From assembly GCA_040772085.1 (NCBI GenBank), contig JAXGYU010000001.1, positions 1,426,001 to 1,490,000 on the forward strand: a stretch of DNA of 64,000 bases. Reading direction: 5' to 3'. How positions within the stretch are numbered: the stretch's first letter is position 1; each line of letters begins with the position of its first letter. The stretch is from JAXGMV01 sp040772085 (GTDB lineage: Bacteria > Chloroflexota > Anaerolineae > Anaerolineales > Anaerolineaceae). Below the pieces are notes generated by a model, which searched no databases, was not told the DNA's origin, and was given only the letters and a program-made list of their open reading frames with translations. Both the position numbers and the translations under genes were made by a program. Positions 17,086-25,098 of this stretch are shown one piece after another.

Positions 17086-18836
17086 ATGTACAAGAAATCA
17101 CTGTTCGTCCTCATGAGTATTTTGATCATCATGAGCATGATGTTAGGTGCCTGCGCTCCCGCAGCACCAGCGGCAACCCAGGCGCCCGCAACCGAGGCAC
17201 CTGCCGCCGCGACTGAAGCGCCTGCTGTTACAGAAGCTGCCGCTACTGAAGCCGCAGTAACCGAAGCGCCTGCAACCGAGGCTCCCGCGGCTGAAGCACC
17301 TGCCGGAGAAGCCAAGGTTGGCGGCACGTTCCGTTATGCACAATCGCAGGAAGCTGACACGCTCGACCCGCAGAAGACCAACATGCTGGCCGCAGCTTAT
17401 GTGCTTTCGTTTGTCGGCGCTGCGCTGGTCAACCTTGGCCCTGATGGCGATATCGTCCCCTGGCTGGCAAAATCATGGGATGTCTCGGAGGACGGTCTGG
17501 TGTGGACCTTCCACCTGCGCGATGATGTTAAATTCACCAATGGCGATCCATTGACCGCCAAAGACTTTGAGTTCACGTACAAACGCGCGCTCGATCCTGA
17601 AACGGCGTCCGTCATGACAGCGTCCAACCTGGGTCCCACTGACATGGACTCTTTCAAGGCAGTGGATGACTACACCTTCCAGATCACTTTGAAAGAGCCT
17701 TTCTATCCGCTGCTGATCTCGCTGTCAGACCAGAACTACATGATGCCGCTTTCTGAGAAAGCCTACACCACCATGGATAATGACGAACTCGCGCTGGCGC
17801 CTATCAGCTGCGGTCCTTACACAGTCGAATCATGGGAGCGCGGTTCCAAAATCACGCTCAAGCGCAATCCTGACTATAACTGGGGCCCCGAAGACGGTAA
17901 GCTGAATACTGGTCCGTGGTATTTTGAAACCGTTGAGGTTTACAACATCCCTGAATACCAGACCATCCTTGCCGGTCTCGAGGCAGGTGAAATTGACTAC
18001 GCCAGCCTTGATATACGCGACGTCGATCTGATCAGAGATACGGGCATTTTCGACATTCTGGAAGCGACGCAGCAAGGTCCGCGCCCCTTCTTCCTGTTCA
18101 ACACAACCGTCAAGCCGTTCGATGACGTCAAGGTTCGCCAGGCGTTCAACCAGGCAGTTGACCGCGACGCGTTCATCCAGGTGCTGACACAGGGCAAAGC
18201 TACCTATCTTTACGGACCACTGACGCCCAGCCAGATTGGCTACTGGGATGGCGTGGAAAAAATTGGTTACAAATTCGAACTGGATAAAGCAAAGGCGTTG
18301 ATGCAGGAAGCTGGTTATACCTATGATGCTAACAACATGCTTCTGACGCCCGATGGTCAGCCGCTTAAACTGACGGTTGATACCCTGCCCGTTGAATCCT
18401 GGGTGAAGGCTGCTGAAGTGCTCTCCGAGCAACTGAAAGCGCTGGGGGTCCAGACCGAAATCGCTCAGAAGGAACCTGGTATCCTGATCCAGGACGTCGC
18501 AAATGGCAATTACACTATGAGCGCCATGGGTATTTCATCGCTGGACGGCGACATGCTTTTCACGATGTTCCATTCTTCGAACATCGGCGCCAACAATATG
18601 TCACAGTACAGCGAGCCTGAACTGGACGCGATCCTCGAGCGGACACGCAAAGCGCTGAGCGAAGAGGAGCGCACACAGGCGTTCATCGAAGCGCAAACTT
18701 ACATTGTTGAAAAGCCATCATCATGCCGCTGTACGCGCCGATCAACTACATCGCTATTTCAAACCGGATCAAGGGATACGTTTTCTCTCCCGCGATCAAT
18801 GGACTGTTCCTGCAAGGCGCGTATTTCGCTGAGTAG
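17086..18836 (+). CDS. Peptide-type substrate-binding lipoprotein, frameshifted near the 3' end
   Basis: A SBP_bac_5 binding protein with a lipoprotein signal (lipobox LGAC) and a long Ala/Thr/Glu/Pro linker. Conserved features include PWLAKSWDVSEDGLVWTFHLR and KVRQAFNQAVDRDAF. The start is ATG 17086, 6 nt after AGAAGGAGAG. Up to about 18710 the frame is normal; the continuing frame then becomes Cys/Arg/Ser-rich and runs to 18912. One frame over, the expected C-terminus appears (MPLYAPINYIAISNRIKGYV, ending at TAG 18834-18836). One A is missing from the run at 18710-18713, or a -1 slip is needed. This may be a sequencing error, a real mutation, or slippage. The intact product would be about 583 residues. 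Confidence 0.85.
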
Positions 18837-18870
18837 TGTCATCAGGATAGATATTTGTTTGTTCGACAAA

Positions 18871-18900
18871 AGCCAGGAGCAAATGCTCCTGGCTTTTTTT
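18871..18900 (+). terminator. Intrinsic terminator of the second peptide ABC operon
   Basis: AGCCAGGAGC, loop AAAT, GCTCCTGGCT: a perfect 10-bp stem followed by seven T. It lies downstream of the corrected stop at 18836. The shifted frame would run right through it to 18912, which supports the 18836 end. Confidence 0.92.
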
Positions 18901-18964
18901 GTTTATTATTGATTTGCGCGGGTTCCGAGTTGTAACCTGGCGAGAGGCGGCTGGCCTTATATTT

Positions 18965-19261
18965 ACTCGCATATAGCTCGATGCTAAACCAGAACCTTTA
19001 GGAGGTTATCTTAAATAAAAACACTCCTCGACCTGGACTCGCGCGTAGCTCGATGCTAAACCAGAACCTCTCCGAAAAATTTATATGTTAAATAAAAACA
19101 CTCCCCGACCTGGTGCTCGCATATAGCTCGATGCTAAACCAGAACCTCTAGGAGGTTATCTTAAACAAAAACACTCCCCAACCTGGTACTCGCGCGTATA
19201 GCTCGATGCTAAACCAGAACCTTTAGGAGGTTATCTTAAATAAAAACACTCCTCGACCTGG
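18965..19261 (-). repeat. Four-unit tandem array of tRNA-Asn 3'-end derivatives
   Basis: Four head-to-tail units start at 18965, 19037, 19115 and 19188 (72, 78, 73 and 74 bp) and run directly into tRNA-Asn. Read on the minus strand, each unit begins with the tRNA 3' end (TCCAGGTCGAGGAG or a variant) and continues with TGTTTTTATTTAAGATAACC-type sequence, a hairpin AACCT..AGGTT, then GGTTCTGGTTTAGCATCGAG, which is a T-arm 5' side with an enlarged loop. TAGC/GCTA forms an inner stem. Unit 2 is the most diverged (TCCGAAAAATTTATATG). No CCA and no full tRNA can be folded from a unit. It is not a CRISPR array, since there are no unique spacers. Confidence 0.85.
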
Positions 19262-19322
19262 ACTCGAACCAGGAACCTAGCGGTTAACAGCCGCCCGCTC
19301 TGCCGAATTGAGCTATCGAGGA
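19249..19322 (-). tRNA. tRNA-Asn (anticodon GTT)
   Basis: The minus strand gives TCCTCGA, a D-arm AGCTCAATTCGGCAGAGC, an anticodon arm GGCGG-CTGTTAA-CCGCT with GTT in the loop, a T-arm CCTGG-TTCGAGT-CCAGG, and TCGAGGA with discriminator G. It folds as a complete cloverleaf. CCA is not encoded. A strong promoter is just upstream, and the tandem array follows its 3' end directly. Confidence 0.96.
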
Positions 19323-19333
19323 ACGTGCCCGTT

Positions 19334-19361
19334 ATTATAACTCACTCTCCCTGAGCGTCAA
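19334..19361 (-). promoter_or_regulatory. Promoter of tRNA-Asn
   Basis: On the minus strand TTGACG (19356-19361), a 16-bp spacer and TATAAT (19334-19339). The predicted start lies about 5 nt before the tRNA 5' end. Confidence 0.8.
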
Positions 19362-19407
19362 GCAAAGCGACTGGTGTTTTCTCCTCCAGAATTCTGCAAT
19401 TTCGACC

Positions 19408-19500
19408 CCATTCAGCAAGATTCGGCAATTCCATTCAGTGAATTTTCGATTTCCATTCAGTAATATTCGCATATTTCATTCAGTAATATTTCGGTTTTCT
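19408..19500. repeat. Short imperfect direct repeats
   Basis: Four or five degenerate copies of (t)CCATTCAGtaAtaTTCG, spaced about 25 bp apart, lie between the tRNA-Asn promoter and prs. The copies at 19430, 19452 and 19476 are best conserved. The stretch is AT-rich and shows no gene. Confidence 0.6.
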
Positions 19501-19585
19501 GTTCAGGTATTTTATCCACCAAAATCACTCACCAACCATATTTCCAGCAATCGCGGACCGAATCTCAGCACGCCATTTATTTCTT

Positions 19586-19594
19586 TGCTATAAT
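19586..19594 (+). promoter_or_regulatory. Extended -10 promoter of prs
   Basis: TGCTATAAT, a perfect TATAAT at 19589-19594 with an upstream TG. The start near 19601 would leave a leader of about 26 nt before ATG 19627, which contains AAAGGTG. Confidence 0.6.
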
Positions 19595-19626
19595 TCGCAT
19601 GGTATTTTCCCGACCAAAGGTGTCCC

Positions 19627-20811
19627 ATGACCATTGATAGTTCCAAACGATCTCGCGGTAATCTGAGCATTGTCGCATTGCGCAGCGCTGCCAAACTTGG
19701 CGCGGCGGTCAACAGTCATCTGCTGTCCATCCGCGGTAAACATGATGAGAATTTCGACAGTGAAGGTGAGCCGGTCGCCAGCTATCTGATGAAGACGACC
19801 GAGGTGCGCTTCGCCAACGGCGAGGGCAAGGTCAAGCTGGATGAATCGGCGCGCGGCAAGGACATCTACATCCTGGCAGACGTCTCCAACTACTCGATCA
19901 CCTATTCGATGTTCGGGCAGAACGTCCCCATGGGGCCGGACGAGCACTTTCAGGACATCAAACGTGTGCTCTCCGCCATGAGCGGACGTGCCCGCCATGT
20001 CACAGTCATCATGCCCAAGTTGTACGCCTCACTGCAGCACCGCAAGAAGGCGCGCGAGTCGCTGGATTGCGCCATGGCATTGCAGGAGCTGGAGCATCTG
20101 GGTGTGAACGAGGTCATCACCTTTGACGCGCATGACCCCACCATTCAAAACGCCATCCCGCAGGTCTCCTTCCTGAACATCTATCCGACGCTCGAGATCA
20201 TGAAGAGTTTCCTGTCGGCTGAGAAATGGCTGCTGGACGACTATGAGAATCTGGTAATCATCAGCCCCGATACCGGCGCCATGGATCGCGCGGTGTATTA
20301 CTCCGGCGTGCTTGGCCTGGACGTAGGCGTTTTCTACAAGCGCCGTGACCACTCGCGGATTGTGAATGGCAAGAACCCGATTGTGCAGCATGAATACATC
20401 GGCAAGGATGTCACCGGACGCAATATGCTGATTGTGGATGACATGATCAATTCCGGTGATTCGATCCTAGAGATCGCGCTGGAGCTGAAGAACCGCGGCG
20501 CAAAGTCAATCTATGCCGCCAGCACGTTCGCTTTCTTCACCGAAGGCACCGAGAAGTTCCGCAAATATTATGAAGAAGGCATCATCAACAAGGTCTATTC
20601 GACCAATCTGAATTATCTGCCGGACGCGGTGCTGAACGCGGAGTGGTTTACGCTGGTGGACCAGAGCGAATACCTGGCAAAGTTCATCGATCAGTTGAAC
20701 TTCGACCATTCAGCGTCTCCGCTGCTGGACGCGACCAAAGGCATCAGGGCATTTCTGCGCAAGAAGGGCATTGATCCTGACCGCCGCACGCGTGACACGT
20801 CAGACGATTAA
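19627..20811 (+). CDS. prs: Ribose-phosphate pyrophosphokinase, long variant
   Basis: A 394-residue PRPP-synthetase-family protein that makes phosphoribosyl pyrophosphate from ribose 5-phosphate and ATP for purine, pyrimidine, His and Trp synthesis. Visible family features are FANGEGKVKL near residue 62, the metal-binding ITFDAHDP motif at about 163, and the PRPP-binding loop MLIVDDMINSGDSI near 268. It is longer than the usual 310-320 residues, with an N-terminal extension, an insert before KYYEEG, and a C-terminal tail. The normal VDDxxxTGGT loop reads VDDMINSGDS, so the canonical TGGT is replaced. That marks it as the divergent long class; the activity is likely but not proven. Confidence 0.82.
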   Translation: MTIDSSKRSRGNLSIVALRSAAKLGAAVNSHLLSIRGKHDENFDSEGEPVASYLMKTTEVRFANGEGKVKLDESARGKDIYILADVSNYSITYSMFGQNVPMGPDEHFQDIKRVLSAMSGRARHVTVIMPKLYASLQHRKKARESLDCAMALQELEHLGVNEVITFDAHDPTIQNAIPQVSFLNIYPTLEIMKSFLSAEKWLLDDYENLVIISPDTGAMDRAVYYSGVLGLDVGVFYKRRDHSRIVNGKNPIVQHEYIGKDVTGRNMLIVDDMINSGDSILEIALELKNRGAKSIYAASTFAFFTEGTEKFRKYYEEGIINKVYSTNLNYLPDAVLNAEWFTLVDQSEYLAKFIDQLNFDHSASPLLDATKGIRAFLRKKGIDPDRRTRDTSDD

Positions 20812-20867
20812 ACGCCTACTCCCTCTCCATCTACCCTTGTGCAAATGGAGAACCGTTTATAAAAGCA

Positions 20868-20900
20868 ACACTGCAGATGCCAGGCATCTGCAGTGTTTTA
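20868..20900. terminator. Bidirectional terminator between prs and pepT
   Basis: ACACTGCAGATGCC and GGCATCTGCAGTGT form a near-perfect long stem followed by TTTTATTT on the plus strand. It separates the convergent prs and pepT genes. Confidence 0.85.
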
Positions 20901-20918
20901 TTTCTAATGAACCTTTGC

Positions 20919-22151
20919 TTATACCTGCTTGCCGGCATACAACCGGGCTATATTCACGACCACTTCCGACGCCTTTTCCATTGAGCGTACCGGCAGGAAT
21001 TCATATTTGCCGTGCGCAGCCATGCCGCCGGTGAAGATATTCGGGCAGGGCAGACCCATGAACGAGAGCCGCGCGCCATCCGTGCCGCCGCGTACCGGGT
21101 GAATGCGCGGTTCGATGCCAGCCATCTTCATCGCTTCCTTGGCGGTCTCCACCAGATGGAACGCCGGCAGCACCTGCTCACGCATGTTGAAATAGCTGTC
21201 GCTCATTTTCAGCGTCAGTGTGCCGGGGCCAAATCTGGCGTTGAGCATATCGACGCATTTCTGCATCCAGACCTTTTTGGCAGTGAACTTCTGCATGTCA
21301 TGGTCGCGGATGATGAAGCCCAGGTCGCATTCTTCGACTGTGCCGTTGAAACGCGTCAGATGGGTGAAACCCTCGTAATTCTCGGTGTGCTCCGGGCGTT
21401 CCTGCGCCGGCAGCATTCTGACCAGTTCGATGCCGATATGCATGGCGTTGATCATGCGGTCCTTGGCCGTGCCGGGGTGCACGTTGCGACCCTTGATCTT
21501 GACGCTGACGCCGGCGGCGTTGAAGTTCTCATACTCCATCTCGCCCAGGTTGCCGCCATCGACGGTGTAGGCAAATTGCGCGCCAAAGGCAGCTACGTCA
21601 AAGTTGTTGACGCCGCGGCCAATCTCTTCATCAGGTGTAAAGCCAAGCTTGATGGTACCGTGCTCGATTTCGGGGTGCGCCAGCAGATATTCGACCGCGT
21701 TCATGATTGCGGCGATACCGGCCTTGTCATCAGCGCCTAGCAGCGTGGTGCCGTCAGTCGTCAAAATTGGCTGGCCGGTGAACTGCAGAATCTCGGGGAA
21801 ATCGCTGACGCGTATGGCAATATTATTCTCTTTATCCAGCACAATGTCACTGCCATCATAGGCCTCAATCAGTCTTGGTTTGACATTGGCACCGCTCATA
21901 TCAGGGCTGGTGTCCACATGGGCGATGAAACCTATCACTGGGCTGGGCTTGTCGGTGTTGGCCGGCAGGGTCGCCATCAGCACCCCATGTTCGCTCAGGG
22001 TGATATCCTGCAGGTTGAGCGCCCGGCATTCTTCCGCCAGCAAATTCAGCAGATCAAATTGCTTCTGCGTGCTCGGCGCGGTGGGTGAAGCCGGATCTGA
22101 CTCTGTATCAATTGCTGCGTAGCGTAAAAAACGTTCCAATATTGCTGACAT
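20919..22151 (-). CDS. pepT: Peptidase T (tripeptide aminopeptidase)
   Basis: A 410-residue M20B zinc peptidase that removes the N-terminal residue from tripeptides. Metal and catalytic motifs are present in order: FIAHVDTSPD near residue 76, LLGADDKAGIAA near 137, TPDEEIGRG near 171, YTVDGG near 193, and HPVRGGTDGARLSFMGLPCPN near 350. The length matches the family. The start ATG at 22151 follows AGGAGT; an upstream in-frame GTG at 22157 overlaps that site. It lies 16 bp downstream of the RNase J gene on the same strand, so they are probably one operon. Confidence 0.95.
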   Translation of the reverse strand: MSAILERFLRYAAIDTESDPASPTAPSTQKQFDLLNLLAEECRALNLQDITLSEHGVLMATLPANTDKPSPVIGFIAHVDTSPDMSGANVKPRLIEAYDGSDIVLDKENNIAIRVSDFPEILQFTGQPILTTDGTTLLGADDKAGIAAIMNAVEYLLAHPEIEHGTIKLGFTPDEEIGRGVNNFDVAAFGAQFAYTVDGGNLGEMEYENFNAAGVSVKIKGRNVHPGTAKDRMINAMHIGIELVRMLPAQERPEHTENYEGFTHLTRFNGTVEECDLGFIIRDHDMQKFTAKKVWMQKCVDMLNARFGPGTLTLKMSDSYFNMREQVLPAFHLVETAKEAMKMAGIEPRIHPVRGGTDGARLSFMGLPCPNIFTGGMAAHGKYEFLPVRSMEKASEVVVNIARLYAGKQV

Positions 22152-22167
22152 GATCACTCCTGTTAAA

Positions 22168-23811
22168 TTATTTGGTACTGAAAGTCACGAACACCTGCGG
22201 TCTGCGGCTGGTGCGTGAATACAAATGGCTGCTGATGGCGGTTTCCATCAGCTTGCGCAGCTCACCATTTTCTCTGTTATGCAGCGCCTGGTCGATCGCC
22301 TCACGGGTGACCATGCGCACCAGCTCGCTCTCGCCAGCGGTGATAAAGCCACGGGTATAGACATCAGGCTCGCCAATTAACTGTCCGCTTTCGCTGTCCA
22401 GATCGGCGTGGACGATCACGACGCCGGCGCGCGAGAGCTTCTCGCGTTCGCGCATCACTTCCACGCTCACCTCACCGACGCTCGATCCATCGACAAAGAT
22501 ATAGCCGCCCGGGATGCGTTCGCCGATTCGCATGGCGCCATTGAGGATCTCAACCACGGTGCCATTCTCGACAACAGCAATGTCCTCCGGTTTGTAGCCC
22601 AGCGTCTGAGCCAGCCTGCCATGCTGTCGAAGGTGACGCAGCTCGCCATGCATCGGCATAAAGTAGCGCGGGCGCACCAGGTTGAGCAGCAGTTTGGCTT
22701 CCTCCTGGCTGGGGTGACCCGAGACGTGCACCTGAGCGATGGCCTCGTAAATCACGTCCGCGCCGCGTTGCAGCAGGCGGTTGATCACCCGGCTGACGGT
22801 CTCCTCATTGCCCGGGATCGGGTGGGATGAGAGGATGATGGTATCGCCCGGCTTGGTGTCAAACTGACGATAGCTGCCGGTCGAGAGCCGTCCGAGGATG
22901 GAGGTCGGCTCGCCCTGTGAGCCGGTGCAGACGATGACAATCTCTTTGTCGGGCATGTTCAGCGCCTGATCAAGCGGCACGACCAGGTCATCCGGGAAAT
23001 CCAGATAGCCCAGCTTGCGCGCCATGCGCACGTTATCGACCATGCTGGTGCCGGCCAGCGCGATTTTGCGCTGGTGTTTGGCGGCTATCAGGCCAACTTG
23101 TTTGATGCGCGAGATATGCGACGCGAAGGTCGCGACGAGAATTCTGCCCCTGGCGTTGCGGAATGCGTTGTCGAACCCATCCGCAACAACCCGTTCAGAT
23201 GGCGTCCAGCCGGGCTTCTCGACGTTGGTCGAATCAGCCAGCAGCAGGATCGGCTTGCGCTGGGAATACTGTCCCAGCCGGCTGAAGTCGGTCGGCAGTT
23301 CATCCACGGGCGTCTGGTCAAACTTATAGTCGCCAGTATGCACCACCAGTCCCTCAGGTGTGTGAATCGCCAGCCCGACGCAATCGGGGATGGAGTGCGT
23401 GACGTGGAAGAACTCGACCTGGAAAACCCCGATTGGGATCTGCTGTCCAGGCTGGATGGTATTGAGGTTAGCCTGTTGCAGCTTGCCGCCGCGCGCCAGT
23501 TTGACTTCAAGCAACCCGCGCGTGAGCGGTGTAGCATAGATCGGCGCGTTGATTTTTTCGAGCAGGTGTGAGACCGCGCCGATGTGGTCCTCGTGCCCGT
23601 GGGTCATGACGATGCCGCGGACTTTCTTTGCCTTATCGAACAGATAAGAAAAGTCCGGGATGATGTAATCGATGCCGAGCATATCGTTCTCGGGGAACAT
23701 GATGCCGCAATCGACAATGAGGATATGGTCGCCATGTTCGTAGGCGATCATATTTTTCCCAACCTCTCCAAAACCCCCGAGAGGCAGGATTCGCAATGGT
23801 GTTTTCTTCAT
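22168..23811 (-). CDS. rnj: Ribonuclease J
   Basis: A 547-residue beta-CASP metallo-beta-lactamase nuclease with 5'-exo and endo RNase activity, central to mRNA decay in bacteria without RNase E. The N-terminus LRILPLGGFGEVGKNM is diagnostic. Motif 2 is MTHGHEDHIGA near residue 70, TGDYKFD near 160, and CTGSQGEP near 296 and HVSGHP near 363 are beta-CASP motifs. The C-terminal RNase J domain ends TSRRPQVFVTF. A long 5' leader with a strong hairpin precedes it (see 23880-23915). Confidence 0.95.
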   Translation of the reverse strand: MKKTPLRILPLGGFGEVGKNMIAYEHGDHILIVDCGIMFPENDMLGIDYIIPDFSYLFDKAKKVRGIVMTHGHEDHIGAVSHLLEKINAPIYATPLTRGLLEVKLARGGKLQQANLNTIQPGQQIPIGVFQVEFFHVTHSIPDCVGLAIHTPEGLVVHTGDYKFDQTPVDELPTDFSRLGQYSQRKPILLLADSTNVEKPGWTPSERVVADGFDNAFRNARGRILVATFASHISRIKQVGLIAAKHQRKIALAGTSMVDNVRMARKLGYLDFPDDLVVPLDQALNMPDKEIVIVCTGSQGEPTSILGRLSTGSYRQFDTKPGDTIILSSHPIPGNEETVSRVINRLLQRGADVIYEAIAQVHVSGHPSQEEAKLLLNLVRPRYFMPMHGELRHLRQHGRLAQTLGYKPEDIAVVENGTVVEILNGAMRIGERIPGGYIFVDGSSVGEVSVEVMREREKLSRAGVVIVHADLDSESGQLIGEPDVYTRGFITAGESELVRMVTREAIDQALHNRENGELRKLMETAISSHLYSRTSRRPQVFVTFSTK

Positions 23812-23879
23812 AAATTTTCCTTAAAAACCCTCAAGCCACCCATGCGCTGGCTGGCAGGAGGAAATATTTGATTGTTTAT

Positions 23880-23915
23880 AAACACTTCCCGGCGTCAAAA
23901 TGCCAGGAAGTGTAA
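23880..23915 (-). promoter_or_regulatory. Hairpin in the RNase J 5' leader
   Basis: ACACTTCC-CGGC and GCC-AGGAAGTGT pair around a short loop, lying between the rnj promoter and the rnj start on the minus strand. After the stem the minus strand reads TTTATAAAC, so it is either a weak terminator/attenuator or a structured mRNA leader. That it controls RNase J levels is inference. Confidence 0.45.
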
Positions 23916-23955
23916 AGTTCTTCAGCCAATGACGTACGTTTTTCAAATCGATATT

Positions 23956-23984
23956 ATTCTAGCATAGAGGATAACGGGCGTCAA
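23956..23984 (-). promoter_or_regulatory. Promoter of the rnj-pepT operon
   Basis: On the minus strand TTGACG (23979-23984), a 17-bp spacer and TAGAAT (23956-23961). The predicted start near 23949 gives a leader of about 137 nt. Confidence 0.7.
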
Positions 23985-24071
23985 AATTCAGGTGGTCACG
24001 TGAAGAGAGAAACTATCGCGCGTGAATTACGTTATAACAAATGAACGAATCTATTATTTGTGGAGATTATG

Positions 24072-24491
24072 ATGCTTGAAAAATTACATGACCACATAGT
24101 CCAGGAACTTGAACGCAATAACCGCACGGATACGATCATCCTGATTGTCGCGCTGATCTTCAACCTGATTATCATCGGCGTAAACTCAAATTCGGCTCAG
24201 CAGGCTAATAGTGGATACGGGTATTCGTACAGCAATCTGCTGCTTGTCGTCTTCATGGTGCTGAGCGTCATCATCAATGGCATCGCGCTGGTAAATCTGA
24301 AGAACGGGCGCGATACCCAGGATAAGCTGATCCAGGGTTTGAAGGATATGTACCGAGACAGCCAGGTGGAGCAGTATTACGACGCCGCGTTGTTGCGGGG
24401 CTATAACAGCCGCTATAACCAGTACATGTCCATTCTGGTTGTGCTGCTCATCACCAGCCTGGTCGTACCGCTAATCATCAAGTTCTTCTAA
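24072..24491 (+). CDS. Small membrane protein of unknown function
   Basis: I do not recognise a family. The 139 residues comprise an N-terminal charged helix (MLEKLHDHIVQELERNNRTD), a membrane segment (TIILIVALIFNLIIIGVN), a short extracytoplasmic Ser/Gly/Tyr-rich loop, a second segment (LLLVVFMVLSVIINGIALV), a cytoplasmic charged helical stretch, and a third segment at the C-terminus. GGAG lies 6 nt before ATG 24072, which I prefer over ATG 24069. It is a single gene, divergent from rnj. Confidence 0.78.
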   Translation: MLEKLHDHIVQELERNNRTDTIILIVALIFNLIIIGVNSNSAQQANSGYGYSYSNLLLVVFMVLSVIINGIALVNLKNGRDTQDKLIQGLKDMYRDSQVEQYYDAALLRGYNSRYNQYMSILVVLLITSLVVPLIIKFF

Positions 24492-24523
24492 TCTATCGGG
24501 CGCAGTAGCTCACAGGTAGTTAT

Positions 24524-25098
24524 CGAAATGTCGGGAGCAAGATCGGCTCCCGACCTACGTTTCATAGAGGTAGGGCGGATCGCGCTCTTTGATCCGCCGC
24601 TTTTTTGGCGGGCGCAAATGCAGCACGCAACATACGTTTTACACCGAGAGCACACGGACAGACACGAACAGACACATCCGTAGGGGAGGGGTAATTGTTT
24701 TGTGTTTACCCCTCCTGTGTATATTAATGCGGTCAAGGCAATCAATAAACAGATTGCCGTGACCCTACAGGTGATAAATCGAGAGCTCACAGGTAGGGCG
24801 GATCGCGTACTTTGACCCGCCGTTATTGAAATGTCGGGTGCAAGACCGGCTCCCGACCTACGTTTTACAATGAAAGCACTCGAACAGACACATCCGTAGG
24901 GGAGGGGTAAATGTTTTGTGTTTACCCCTCCCGTGTATATTAATGCGGTCAAGGCAATACCAATATGGTTGAGGCGTGGAATTGTCGGGGGCAACACCGG
25001 CACCCGACCTACGTTTCATAGTCGTAGGTCGGATCACGCTTTATGATCCGCCATCATCGAAATGTCGGGAACACAAAACAGTTCCCGACCTACATTTA
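24524..25098. repeat. Mosaic cluster of palindromic repeats
   Basis: The largest cluster. Family B hairpins occur near 24530, 24833, 24984 and 25063. Family A hairpins occur near 24571, 24795 and 25025. Two near-identical family C units lie at about 24672-24740 and 24890-24957, each with the GCGGTCAAGGCAAT tail. The A, B and C units alternate as in the other clusters. No gene is credible; the reading frames here are repeat artefacts. The cluster abuts the 3' end of galK. Confidence 0.87.

Noticed and set aside
18965..19261. CRISPR-like array
   Set aside because: Units are 72-78 bp, similar over their whole length, with no unique spacers and no cas genes; they derive from the tRNA-Asn end.
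24488..25003. Reading frames inside the repeat cluster
   Set aside because: Recurring peptides such as GGVNTKHLPLPYGCV come from repeat families A-C and occur in several clusters; no gene.
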